From an uncultured beta proteobacterium (GTDB lineage: Bacteria > Pseudomonadota > Gammaproteobacteria > Burkholderiales > Burkholderiaceae_C), in contig CAJCCO010000037.1 in assembly GCA_903960915.1 (NCBI GenBank), positions 33,228 to 97,227 on the forward strand: DNA of 64,000 nt. The letters are read 5' to 3'. Both the position numbers and the translations under genes were made by a program. Shown here piece after piece: positions 43,856 through 51,717 of the stretch. Every line of letters begins with the position of its first letter. The stretch's first letter is position 1. Under the pieces are notes generated by a model. The model ran no database searches, was not told the DNA's origin, and was given only the letters and a program-made list of their open reading frames with translations.

Positions 43856-45070
43856 ATGCTGATTGACTTTTTCTACACCCTGCGCTCTGCCAAGCTGCCC
43901 GTTTCGGTCAAAGAATTCTTGACTCTGATGGAGGCACTTCAAGCAGGCGTGGTGGGCCCCAACACACCAGAGCCCGAAGGTGACGACGAAGCCACCGGCT
44001 ACAAGATTGAGGACTTTTATTACCTGAGCCGCACCACGCTGGTTAAGGACGAAAAGCACTACGACAAGTTTGACCGGGCCTTTGCCTCTTATTTCAAAGG
44101 CGTGGAGACCATTGCCGACTTCACCAAAGACATTCCCCTGGACTGGCTGCGCAAGAACCTTGAACTCAACCTGAGCCCTGAAGAGCGCGCCAAGATTGAG
44201 AAAATGGGCTGGGACGAGCTGATGGAGACGTTGAAAAAACGTTTTGAAGAGCAAAAGGAACGGCACGAAGGCGGCTCCAAATGGATCGGCACAGGCGGCA
44301 CCAGCCCCTTTGGCGCCTACGGTCAGAACCCACAGGGCATACGCATTGGCCAAGACAAAAGCCGCAACAAAAGCGCAGTCAAAGTATGGGACCAGCGCGC
44401 CTACAAAGACTACGACGACTCACAAGAACTCGGCACCCGCAACATCAAAGTGGCGCTGCGCCGCCTGCGCAAGTTTGCCCGTGAAGGCCATGAAGAAGAG
44501 TTGGATCTGGACGAAACCATCAGCAAAACGGCCGCTAATGCAGGCTACCTGGACATCAAGATGCGTCCCGAGCGGCACAACAACGTTAAGGTGCTTCTGC
44601 TCATGGACGTGGGTGGCACCATGGACGAGCACATCACGCGGGTAGAAGAACTGTTCTCAGCCACCAAGACCGAGTTCAAACACCTGGAGTTTTACTACTT
44701 TCACAACTGCGTGTATGACTTCATGTGGAAGAACAACAAGCGCCGCTTCAGTGAAAAATTTGCCACCTGGGACATCATCCGCAAGTACAACAAAGACTAC
44801 AAGCTGATCTTCATTGGGGACGCCACCATGAGCCCCTATGAAATTTTGCAACCTGGTGGCAGCGTTGAATACAACAACGAAGAAGCCGGCGTCGAATGGC
44901 TGCAGCGGCTAACCAGCGCGTTCCCCAAGTTTGCCTGGATCAATCCAGAACCCCAGGGCGTGTGGCAGTACCGTCAAAGCATCAGCGTGGTGCAGCAAAT
45001 CATGAACCAGCGCATGTTCCCTCTGACCCTCAAAGGGCTGGAGGAAACCATGCGACTGCTCACCAAATAG
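43856..45070 (+). CDS. CoxE-like VWA-domain protein
   Basis: 404 residues from ATG 43856 (MLIDFFYTLRSAKLPVSVKE); the longer upstream frame overlaps the acetyltransferase gene and is not used. The N-terminal helical part includes YDKFDRAFASYFKGV and SPEERAKIEKMGWDEL; GTGGTSPFGAYGQNPQGIRI is a typical linker. The VWA fold is in VKVLLLMDVGGTMDEHI; the metal site DxSxS reads DVGGT. It likely works with the MoxR ATPase of the same operon; MoxR-VWA pairs act as chaperones that insert metals or activate enzymes. The client is unknown. Confidence 0.9.
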   Translation: MLIDFFYTLRSAKLPVSVKEFLTLMEALQAGVVGPNTPEPEGDDEATGYKIEDFYYLSRTTLVKDEKHYDKFDRAFASYFKGVETIADFTKDIPLDWLRKNLELNLSPEERAKIEKMGWDELMETLKKRFEEQKERHEGGSKWIGTGGTSPFGAYGQNPQGIRIGQDKSRNKSAVKVWDQRAYKDYDDSQELGTRNIKVALRRLRKFAREGHEEELDLDETISKTAANAGYLDIKMRPERHNNVKVLLLMDVGGTMDEHITRVEELFSATKTEFKHLEFYYFHNCVYDFMWKNNKRRFSEKFATWDIIRKYNKDYKLIFIGDATMSPYEILQPGGSVEYNNEEAGVEWLQRLTSAFPKFAWINPEPQGVWQYRQSISVVQQIMNQRMFPLTLKGLEETMRLLTK

Positions 45071-45073
45071 GAC

Positions 45074-45544
45074 TTACTTTTTCTTCAATGGTTTAACGCG
45101 TTCTATCCACCTTTGGTTGTAAGTATCCCATTCGTGTGTACGCGTAAATTGCAAAGTTTCCTCGCGAACTTGTTGTCGCGTTTTTGTTCCAACTTGAGTA
45201 GCCTTAACCGGCACCCAAGTAGAACTGACAGAGTCCCAATGGTTGTTTTTCAAAAAGACATCGCGCTCCGCCTTTACCTCTTCGCGTGATTTGAATCCAG
45301 CAGGCGCTTCAAACCCCGGTTTCAAAACCCAGTTGTCATCCACAGGATCCCACCGGTGCGACTTGAGAAACTCATCGCGCTCTATCTTGACCTGTTCACG
45401 GGTTAAAGATGCCTCGGCTTTGGTAGCCGTGGTCTGTGCGTTGACCCATCCTGAAGTCGACAGAACCACCCCCAACAGCAGGGGTAAAAACTGCAAGCGC
45501 TTCATCGAAAAGGTCTTGGGTTTGAGTGATGCCTTGGTTTTCAT
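45074..45544 (-). CDS. Exported protein with three H-x-WD repeats
   Basis: 156 residues from ATG 45544, or 143 from ATG 45505, which gives a cleaner signal peptide (MKRLQFLPLLLGVVLSTSGW, cut near VNAQ). The mature part is three repeats of about 36 residues with consensus (T/S)R-x2-V-x2-E-x3-F-x3-(H/N)-x-WD-x5-W: TREQVKIERDEFLKSHRWDP, SREEVKAERDVFLKNNHWDS and TRQQVREETLQFTRTHEWDT. Each ends in a short linker with Pro and Lys. I do not recognise the family (the first half recalls DUF4148-like small periplasmic proteins). It is convergent with the VWA gene, four bases apart. Confidence 0.75.
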   Translation of the reverse strand: MKTKASLKPKTFSMKRLQFLPLLLGVVLSTSGWVNAQTTATKAEASLTREQVKIERDEFLKSHRWDPVDDNWVLKPGFEAPAGFKSREEVKAERDVFLKNNHWDSVSSTWVPVKATQVGTKTRQQVREETLQFTRTHEWDTYNQRWIERVKPLKKK

Positions 45545-45722
45545 TTGCCGTATTCCATGAGTTGAGGGAATTGCAGTTTCTTGGCACCACCCCATCTGCC
45601 GCTTGCGAAATCGCAAATGCACCAAGGTCAACGTGAGCGCCCGCGCATGGCATGACATAAGTCACAGAACCATGGGCTGATGCCCCGGGCTGAGGGGCTT
45701 CAGGCTGAAGGTGGCTTCACGC

Positions 45723-46664
45723 TCAAGGCGACTTTAATTGGCGCACATACTCGCGCCGCTTCATGTCCAGGTAAGCGGCACGGTCCACCTCATGCAGTTG
45801 CGCTGCATACAACTCCGTCGATGAAAACCAACTCTGCAACCGCTGCTCCAACTGCTGCGATGGCGTGCTATTGACCGCACTCAAAAAAGCATCAATCGCC
45901 AGGTAATAGCGCATCGTGTTGCGCTCCACCACACCGCGAACGCCCCCTATGTAAATGGCCTGCGCACTGCCCTGCGCCCCCGTGAAAGTGAACCCTATCT
46001 TGTGGCTGCCCAGCGTGGCCAGATAGGTCTGCATAGCCAGCTTTCCGGCAAAGCCGTAGCGGTAAGAATAGGTGAGATGCAAGAAGGTTTTGCCACCCGG
46101 CAGAGCCACCGCTTCAAGCCCAATACGGTAGTCGCTGGTGCCCAGCGGTCCGGTTGGGGCGTACAAGCTCACGTCAAAATAGTCAGGCGTGGCAGTGACC
46201 ACGCCGAACATGAATTGAACGCGGTAAGCCTGGTCGAGTTCCTGAAAATCTTTCTTGCCAATACTCACCGCCAGCATGCTGCCCGTCCCAGACGTTGATG
46301 CCCGGCAGTATTTGGTGTTGATGTGAAGAATCAACATATCGCACCAGTGCGTAGCGCCGTTGAAGGACTGGTTGACGGTGTCAAAGGGGTAATCAAGCAC
46401 CGCATAAATATCACCGCTGAGCTGATTCGCCGACTCTGCCGAGTCCAGCACCAGCGGCCGGTTGAACGGGTTACTGCCAAGCCGTGGCCCCAACGCCGCA
46501 TACTTGGCCCGCAGGGATGCAGCCGAGCGGATTGCCGGCTCTGCCCCCTGCACCCCCTGCGCCCCAGCAACGCCAAGCAGGCACACCCCCAACACCAGCC
46601 CGACTACGCAAGCTGGCCACAGGAATTCACAAATGCGCTTAATGAATGGTTTTTTCAAGCGCAA
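45723..46664 (-). CDS. Hypothetical exported protein, 313 residues
   Basis: An N-terminal hydrophobic segment (LWPACVVGLVLGVCLLGVAG) then a mature domain without membrane helices. Distinctive stretches are NPFNRPLVLDSAESANQLSG, ATHWCDMLILHINTKYCRAS with two cysteines that could form a disulfide, and HLTYSYRYGFAGKLAMQTYL. The C-terminus is helical and charged (DRAAYLDMKRREYVRQLK). I do not recognise a named family. It stands alone between a repeat protein and the tRNA gene. Confidence 0.72.
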   Translation of the reverse strand: MRLKKPFIKRICEFLWPACVVGLVLGVCLLGVAGAQGVQGAEPAIRSAASLRAKYAALGPRLGSNPFNRPLVLDSAESANQLSGDIYAVLDYPFDTVNQSFNGATHWCDMLILHINTKYCRASTSGTGSMLAVSIGKKDFQELDQAYRVQFMFGVVTATPDYFDVSLYAPTGPLGTSDYRIGLEAVALPGGKTFLHLTYSYRYGFAGKLAMQTYLATLGSHKIGFTFTGAQGSAQAIYIGGVRGVVERNTMRYYLAIDAFLSAVNSTPSQQLEQRLQSWFSSTELYAAQLHEVDRAAYLDMKRREYVRQLKSP

Positions 46665-46799
46665 ATTGTGCGGGGCAGTTTCATCGCCCGCTTTGACTTA
46701 GGCCTTGTTCAGCACACAGCAAGCACGAACACCCGTCATCACCCGTTTCTGCAAGGCCTCTGTAGGGCAGTACCGGTACCCCTAGAATACCGGCTGACC

Positions 46800-46874
46800 G
46801 CCGCCGTAGTTCAATGGATAGAACGAGCGCCTCCTAAGCGCTAGATATGGGTTCGATTCCCGTCGGAGGCACCA
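46800..46874 (+). tRNA. tRNA-Arg (anticodon CCT)
   Basis: The cloverleaf folds with D-stem GTTC/GAAC, anticodon stem AGCGC/GCGCT around loop CTCCTAA (anticodon CCT, reading AGG), T-stem ATGGG/CCCGT around TTCGATT, and an encoded CCA (46872-46874). The acceptor stem GCCGCCG (46800-46806) pairs with CGGAGGC (46864-46870) except for a G4-A69 mismatch. A TAGAAT hexamer at 46783-46788 could be its -10 box. No integrase is near. Confidence 0.93.
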
Positions 46875-46952
46875 GTGGGCCTTGCGCATTGCTTTGTCTA
46901 CCTAGACGCAGATCAACGGCCCTAGCTAGGTCACCTTCTTCAGGAGAACACG

Positions 46953-47396
46953 ATGGATTTGATGCCTCCCCGTCCCATTGACAGCTTGCTGGCCACCTAC
47001 GCGGAGAGTCACCGCAACCCGCGTAATGAGTTGATCCATTTCATCTGCGTCCCGGCCATCGTGTTTGCCTTGTTGGGCATGTTGTGGTCCGTGCACCCTG
47101 GGCTGGCATTGCTGGTGGGGATGGTGTCCATGCCGTACTACATCAAACTGTCGGTGCCATTTGCAGCGGGCATGCTGCTCATGTCGGCGGCCATGCTGGG
47201 GCTGCTGGCGGCTGTGCCGGCGGCGCAGGTGTTTGCGTTGTCGCTGACGATTTTTGTAGTGGCCTGGGTCGGTCAGTTCATTGGCCACAAGATTGAAGGC
47301 AAGAAGCCCTCGTTTTTTGACGATCTGCGTTTCTTGCTGATCGGGCCCTTGTTTGTGCTGGGCTTTTTATACCGCCGCTTGAACATCAAGTACTGA
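46953..47396 (+). CDS. Mpo1-like (DUF962) membrane protein
   Basis: 147 residues from ATG 46953, AGGAG 10 bases ahead. Four membrane helices. Family marks are SHRNPRNELIHFICVPAIVF near the start and GQFIGHKIEGKKPSFFDDLR late, with His residues that in yeast Mpo1 bind iron for alpha-oxidation of 2-hydroxy fatty acids. Function in bacteria is inferred only. A lone gene after the tRNA. Confidence 0.88.
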   Translation: MDLMPPRPIDSLLATYAESHRNPRNELIHFICVPAIVFALLGMLWSVHPGLALLVGMVSMPYYIKLSVPFAAGMLLMSAAMLGLLAAVPAAQVFALSLTIFVVAWVGQFIGHKIEGKKPSFFDDLRFLLIGPLFVLGFLYRRLNIKY

Positions 47397-47422
47397 GCGG
47401 CGCATCACACCCTTCTCACCGC

Positions 47423-47854
47423 TTACTTGGGCAACTGGCAGGGCCCTTCCAAGCTCACGCGCGCCTTGTGCCCCTTGAAGTCGATGTCGTTGTAGGCGGT
47501 AATGGACACGGGTTCGCGTGCAATTTTGATGTCGCTCTCGTAGTTGTTGGACTTCTTGCGCGTGTGCACCCACATACTGTCGTCAGAGGTCATGTTTTTG
47601 CTGGCCATTTGCTCGGTGCTCAGGCTGCTGACAAACATCTGGTAGACCTCGGGGCCTTGCACCTTGATGAAAATATTATTCCCAATGGTCTGAATTCCAG
47701 CCGTTATTTTGGCGGGCTTGAGCTTCATGCTGTTGCCGTCACTGATTTCTCCTTGCACCTGGCAGGTCAAGGTGTACGTTTGCGCATGGGCCACCACAGC
47801 TACCCAAGGTGCTGCACCTAGAAGCAACCAGGAAAACAACAGAGTTTTTTTCAT
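47423..47854 (-). CDS. Hypothetical periplasmic protein, 143 residues
   Basis: Start ATG 47854, with AAGAGG six bases ahead; the ATG two codons earlier has no spacing for it. A signal peptide (MKKTLLFSWLLLGAAPWVAV, cut near AHAQ) precedes a beta-rich domain: YTLTCQVQGEISDGNSMKLK, GNNIFIKVQGPEVYQMF and ARVSLEGPCQLPK. The two cysteines at the ends may pair. No family recognised. Downstream of pyrC' on the same strand, but 52 bases away and unrelated. Confidence 0.7.
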   Translation of the reverse strand: MKKTLLFSWLLLGAAPWVAVVAHAQTYTLTCQVQGEISDGNSMKLKPAKITAGIQTIGNNIFIKVQGPEVYQMFVSSLSTEQMASKNMTSDDSMWVHTRKKSNNYESDIKIAREPVSITAYNDIDFKGHKARVSLEGPCQLPK

Positions 47855-47906
47855 GAACATCCTCTTTCAATAAGGAAAGCCAAGCGGGCTTGAAAGCGAG
47901 CTTACA

Positions 47907-49211
47907 TCAGGCTTGAAACGCCACCTGCCCCGCCACCACGGTGTACCGAACCTTACCCGGTATCTCGTAACCTGAGAATGGCGTGTGCTTGCCCTGGCTG
48001 CGCAAAGCATCGGCCTGAACGGTCCATGCCGCTTGGGGATCAAACACGCACACATCGGCCACGCCACCGGGCAGCAACTGGCCCACCCGGCCCTCGCGCT
48101 TGCCCAATGCAGCCCCCAGCACCGTAGCCGGGCCCCGGGTGACCGTGTCTAACGCACGCAGCAGGCCCACGCCACTGTCCTGGCTCCATTTCAACGCCAG
48201 GCTCAGCAGCAGTTCCACCCCGGTGGCTCCGGGCTCACTCTCGGCAAAAGGCAGCGCCTTGTCGTCCTCATCCACCGGCGTGTGGTCAGACACCAGCGCG
48301 TCAATGGTGCCGTCGGCCAAGCCAGCGCGCAGGGCGTCGCGGTCGCGTTGCTGGCGCAAAGGCGGGTTCAGCCGGGCTCGGCTGTCAAAGAAGCCGATAT
48401 CGGCATCGGTCAGGTGCAAGGAGTTGATGCTGATGTCGCAGCTGACCTTCAGTCCATCCGCCTTGGCTTGGCGCACCAACTCAACACCGGCCGCGCTGCT
48501 CAGGCGGCACAAGTGCACGCGGGCGCCGGTGGCACGCATCAGCTCAAAAATAGTGAGCAGCGCAATGGTCTCGGCGGCCACAGGCACGCCACTCAGACCC
48601 ATGCGGGTGGCCAGCGCGCCGCTGGCAGCCACGCCCTTGCCCAAATACAACTCTTGCGGACGCAGCCAAACGGCGTAGCCAAACGTGCTGGCGTACTGCA
48701 AGGCGCGCAGCATCACCTGGGTATTGGCCAGCGGCACCTCGGCCTGGCTGAAGGCCACGCAACCGGCCTGGGTGAGTTCAACCATTTCGGTCAATGATTC
48801 TCCGGCCAGGTTTCGGGTGAGTGCGCCCAAAGGGTAAACATGGGCCTGGTTCAGCTTTTCGGCCCGAAAGCGCAGCATTTCCACCAGGCCGGGCTCGTCC
48901 AGCACCGGGTCGGTGTCAGGCGGGCAGACCAGACTGGTCACGCCGCCAGCCATGGCGGCGGCCATTTCGGAGTCGAGCATGCGGGCATGCTCATGGCCGG
49001 GTTCGCGCAGGCGCACCGCCAGGTCAATCAAACCGGGCATCACGATGCAACCGGTGGCATCCAGGGTGCGTGCGGGCACAAAGTCAGCGGGGGCCTGACC
49101 AATGGCCAGCACCACGCCGTTGGCAATGGCCACGTCAGCCAGCGCATCCCACCCGCTGGCCGGGTCTGTGACCCGACCGCCTTGAATCAAAAGAGTGTTG
49201 TGCTTATTCAT
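47907..49211 (-). CDS. pyrC': Inactive dihydroorotase homologue PyrC' (aspartate carbamoyltransferase partner)
   Basis: 434 residues, class I dihydroorotase fold. Active enzymes have D-x-H-x-H-x-REPG; here the site is PGLIDLAVRLREPGHEHARM, with both metal-binding histidines replaced by Ala and Arg. Later regions are retained in form: GVTSLVCPPDTDPVLDEPG, DALVSDHTPVDEDDKALPF and RVGQLLPGGVADVCVFDP. In Pseudomonas the equivalent PyrC' is catalytically dead and forms the ATCase holoenzyme with PyrB; the same role is inferred here because the gene follows pyrB by three bases. The true dihydroorotase must be encoded elsewhere. Confidence 0.9.
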   Translation of the reverse strand: MNKHNTLLIQGGRVTDPASGWDALADVAIANGVVLAIGQAPADFVPARTLDATGCIVMPGLIDLAVRLREPGHEHARMLDSEMAAAMAGGVTSLVCPPDTDPVLDEPGLVEMLRFRAEKLNQAHVYPLGALTRNLAGESLTEMVELTQAGCVAFSQAEVPLANTQVMLRALQYASTFGYAVWLRPQELYLGKGVAASGALATRMGLSGVPVAAETIALLTIFELMRATGARVHLCRLSSAAGVELVRQAKADGLKVSCDISINSLHLTDADIGFFDSRARLNPPLRQQRDRDALRAGLADGTIDALVSDHTPVDEDDKALPFAESEPGATGVELLLSLALKWSQDSGVGLLRALDTVTRGPATVLGAALGKREGRVGQLLPGGVADVCVFDPQAAWTVQADALRSQGKHTPFSGYEIPGKVRYTVVAGQVAFQA

Positions 49212-49214
49212 ATA

Positions 49215-50177
49215 TCAGGCCTCGTTTCCTGCCACGATGCTCATCACCGCCATGCGCACGGCAATGCCGAAGGTGACCTGCGGCAAGATCACGCTTTGCG
49301 CGCCGTCTACCACCGCCGAATCAATTTCCACGCCGCGGTTGATGGGGCCAGGGTGCATCACGATGGCGTCGGGCTTGGCCAGTTGCAGCTTCTCGGGGGT
49401 CAGGCCGTAACTCTTGAAAAATTCTTGACTGGACGGCAGCAGCGCGCCGCTCATGCGCTCGTTTTGAAGGCGCAGCATGATGACCACATCGCAGTCCTTG
49501 ATGCCCTCTTCCAGCGTATGGCACACCCGCACGCCCATTTGCGCCATGTCTGACGGCACCAGGGTTTTGGGCCCCACCACGCGCACCTCGGCACAGCCCA
49601 GGGTGGTGAGCGCATGAATGTCAGAACGGGCGACGCGTGAATGCAGCACATCGCCCACGATGGCCACCGTCAGGTTGGCAAAATCTTTCTTGAAATGCCG
49701 AATGGTGTACATGTCCAGCAGCGCTTGCGTGGGGTGCGCGTGGCGCCCATCGCCGGCATTGATCACGTGCACATGCGGTGCCACATGCTGCGCAATCAGG
49801 TAGGGCGCGCCCGACTCGCCGTGGCGCACCACAAAGATGTCTGCTGCCATGGCGCTCAGGTTGGCAATGGTATCGAGCAGCGACTCGCCCTTGGAGGCCG
49901 ACGAGCGTGCAATGTCCAGGTTGATGACGTCAGCGCTCAGGCGCGTGGCCGCTATCTCAAACGTGGTGCGGGTGCGCGTGGAGTTCTCGAAGAACAGGTT
50001 GAACACGCTTTTGCCGCGCAAGAGCGGCACTTTCTTCACTTCGCGGTCGTTGACTGAGACAAAGTTGGCGGCCGTATCAAGTACCTGGGTGAGGATGCTT
50101 TTGGGCAAGCCTTCAATCGAGAGCAGGTGAATGAGCTCGCCCTGTTTATTGAGCTGGGGGTTGCGCTTGCTGAGCAT
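49215..50177 (-). CDS. pyrB: Aspartate carbamoyltransferase catalytic subunit
   Basis: 320 residues. Carbamoyl phosphate site [20 protein letters not shown]; the 80s loop [13 protein letters not shown] with the essential Ser and Lys; [34 protein letters not shown]; and aspartate site [13 protein letters not shown]. It catalyses the first committed step of pyrimidine synthesis. It follows pyrR by three bases and precedes pyrC' by three. No pyrI regulatory subunit is present, consistent with the PyrB-PyrC' type. Confidence 0.97.
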   Translation of the reverse strand: MLSKRNPQLNKQGELIHLLSIEGLPKSILTQVLDTAANFVSVNDREVKKVPLLRGKSVFNLFFENSTRTRTTFEIAATRLSADVINLDIARSSASKGESLLDTIANLSAMAADIFVVRHGESGAPYLIAQHVAPHVHVINAGDGRHAHPTQALLDMYTIRHFKKDFANLTVAIVGDVLHSRVARSDIHALTTLGCAEVRVVGPKTLVPSDMAQMGVRVCHTLEEGIKDCDVVIMLRLQNERMSGALLPSSQEFFKSYGLTPEKLQLAKPDAIVMHPGPINRGVEIDSAVVDGAQSVILPQVTFGIAVRMAVMSIVAGNEA

Positions 50178-50180
50178 GAC

Positions 50181-50678
50181 TTAGCCGGCCTCCACGTTAA
50201 AACTGAATACGCCGGAGGCGCTGCGCGCCAGCGACAGGGACTGGCTCGCGGGCAGGGCCACGCGGGCTGCACAAAAGTCGGCGGCCACGGGCAACTCGCG
50301 CCCGCCCCGGTCTACCAACACCGCCAGGCGCACGGCAGAGGGCCGGCCGTAGTCAAACAACTCGTTGAGCACGGCGCGTATGGTGCGCCCGGTGTAGAGC
50401 ACATCGTCGAGCAAAATTATTTGGGCGTTGTTGACGTCAAAGTCAATCTGCGTCTGCGCACCCGAAGTCATGCCCCGGCGGGCAAAGTCGTCGCGGTGCA
50501 TGCTGGAGGAAATGACGCCCACTTTGTCGCTGAGCCCCAGGTCGCGTTGCAGCCGTTCAGCCAGCCAGACGCCCCCAGAGGTAACGCCCACCAGACGCAT
50601 GCCAGGGCGAAACATGGCGCGTACGCCAGCAAGAAGTTCAAGGTACAGGGCCTCGGCATCTAGCGCGAGTGTGCTCAT
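50181..50678 (-). CDS. pyrR: PyrR-type uracil phosphoribosyltransferase/regulator
   Basis: 165 residues, type I phosphoribosyltransferase. LVGVTSGGVWLAERLQRDLG resembles the phosphate loop; GVISSSMHRDDFARRGMT is the PyrR-specific flexible loop, and the PRPP loop is ILLDDVLYTGRTIRAVLNEL. In Bacillus PyrR binds pyr mRNA to cause attenuation; no attenuator hairpin is visible here in the three-base gap to pyrB, so an RNA-binding role at this site is not supported by the sequence. Start overlaps the ruvX stop (ATGA). Confidence 0.93.
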   Translation of the reverse strand: MSTLALDAEALYLELLAGVRAMFRPGMRLVGVTSGGVWLAERLQRDLGLSDKVGVISSSMHRDDFARRGMTSGAQTQIDFDVNNAQIILLDDVLYTGRTIRAVLNELFDYGRPSAVRLAVLVDRGGRELPVAADFCAARVALPASQSLSLARSASGVFSFNVEAG

Positions 50679-51100
50679 GGAATGTTCCTTAAAAATTGTT
50701 CCAGAATGATGCAGGCCGCAGCCGCATCGGCATCCTTGGCGCCCATCTCTAGCGCCTCGGTGGTGGTGTAGCGTTCATCCACTTCAAACACCGTCAGGTT
50801 GAAGCGGCCGCGCAGTTGGCGCGCAAATTTTTTAGCCCGCGCCGTGTTCTCGTGGGCCGCACCGTCCGGGTGAAACGGCACGCCCACCACCAGCGCGTCG
50901 GGCTGCCACTCTTTCAGGCGGTCGGCAATTTTGGCAAAGCGGGCATCGCCTTCGGCGGCAATCGTGCCTTGCGGCTGGGCTGTGCGCAGCAAACGGTTGC
51001 CCACGGCAAAACCGGTGCGTTTGAGACCAAAGTCCAAGGCCAAAAAAGTCTGTAAATGGGCTGCAACCGCCACCGGTTCCAGAGCAGCCGGGCCGCTCAT
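50675..51100 (-). CDS. ruvX: Holliday junction resolvase-like RuvX/YqgF
   Basis: 141 residues, RNase H fold. TFLALDFGLKRTGFAVGNRL holds the first catalytic Asp; DALVVGVPFHPDGAAHENT carries the VVG-P motif; FEVDERYTTTEALEMGAKD holds the later acids (DERYTT); and DAAAACIILEQFL ends the domain. YqgF acts in 16S rRNA 5'-end maturation in E. coli. Its start overlaps the yqgE stop by four bases, so both are co-translated, a very common pairing. Confidence 0.95.
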   Translation of the reverse strand: MSGPAALEPVAVAAHLQTFLALDFGLKRTGFAVGNRLLRTAQPQGTIAAEGDARFAKIADRLKEWQPDALVVGVPFHPDGAAHENTARAKKFARQLRGRFNLTVFEVDERYTTTEALEMGAKDADAAAACIILEQFLRNIP

Positions 51101-51696
51101 GCATGCCCCGCATCGGAGGACAGCATCCAGGGCTCAATGCCCAGCAGCAGCAAAGCGCGGTCGTAGCGCTGGGCCACCGGCGTGTCAAAAATCACCTGGT
51201 GGTCTGCCGCCACCGTGAGCCAGCTGTTTTCGGCCAGCTCGGACTCCAGTTGCCCCTGGCCCCAGGACGCGTAACCCAGCGTGACCAGCACCTTGCGCGG
51301 CCCGGCGCCGGTGGACAAGGCTTCGAGTACGTCTTTGGAGGTGGTCATCTCCAAACCGCCAGGAATCACCATGGTGGAGGCGTAAACCGGGTCACCCACA
51401 TGGTCTAGCCCGGGGAAGGAAGGCTCGTGCAGCACAAAACCGCGTTCGGTTTGCACCGGGCCACCCTGAAACACCGGGGTTTCACACAAGTCCGCACGGT
51501 GCAGCGGCAGCTCTACTTTTTCAAACAAGTGCCGCATGCTGATGTCACTGGGCTTGTTGATGACCAGCCCCAGGGCACCGCGCTCGCTATGCTCACAGAC
51601 ATAGACTACGCTTCGGGTAAACACCTCATCCTGCAAACCTGGCATGGCAATCAGGAAATGATGGGTGAGGTTGGTGAGGGCAAAATCTCCGGGCAT
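51097..51696 (-). CDS. yqgE: YqgE/AlgH family protein
   Basis: 199 residues. Family marks: NLTHHFLIAMPGLQDEVFTR, SVVYVCEHSERGALGLVINK, VFQGGPVQTERGFVLH, LGYASWGQGQLESELAENSW and FDTPVAQRYDRALLLLGIEP. Cytosolic, function unsettled (AlgH in Pseudomonas). First gene of the operon yqgE-ruvX-pyrR-pyrB-pyrC'. The divergent photolyase gene starts only 21 bases away, so the two promoters must overlap each other or coding sequence. Confidence 0.95.
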   Translation of the reverse strand: MPGDFALTNLTHHFLIAMPGLQDEVFTRSVVYVCEHSERGALGLVINKPSDISMRHLFEKVELPLHRADLCETPVFQGGPVQTERGFVLHEPSFPGLDHVGDPVYASTMVIPGGLEMTTSKDVLEALSTGAGPRKVLVTLGYASWGQGQLESELAENSWLTVAADHQVIFDTPVAQRYDRALLLLGIEPWMLSSDAGHA

Positions 51697-51717
51697 ACAA
51701 CAATTTTAGCGGTGAAC

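Noticed and set aside
46690..46874. tRNA-Arg as an integration site of a genomic island
   Set aside because: No integrase, direct repeat of the tRNA end or foreign-looking genes follow the tRNA.
50178..50180. PyrR-controlled attenuator upstream of pyrB
   Set aside because: Only three bases separate pyrR and pyrB; no hairpin or leader is present.
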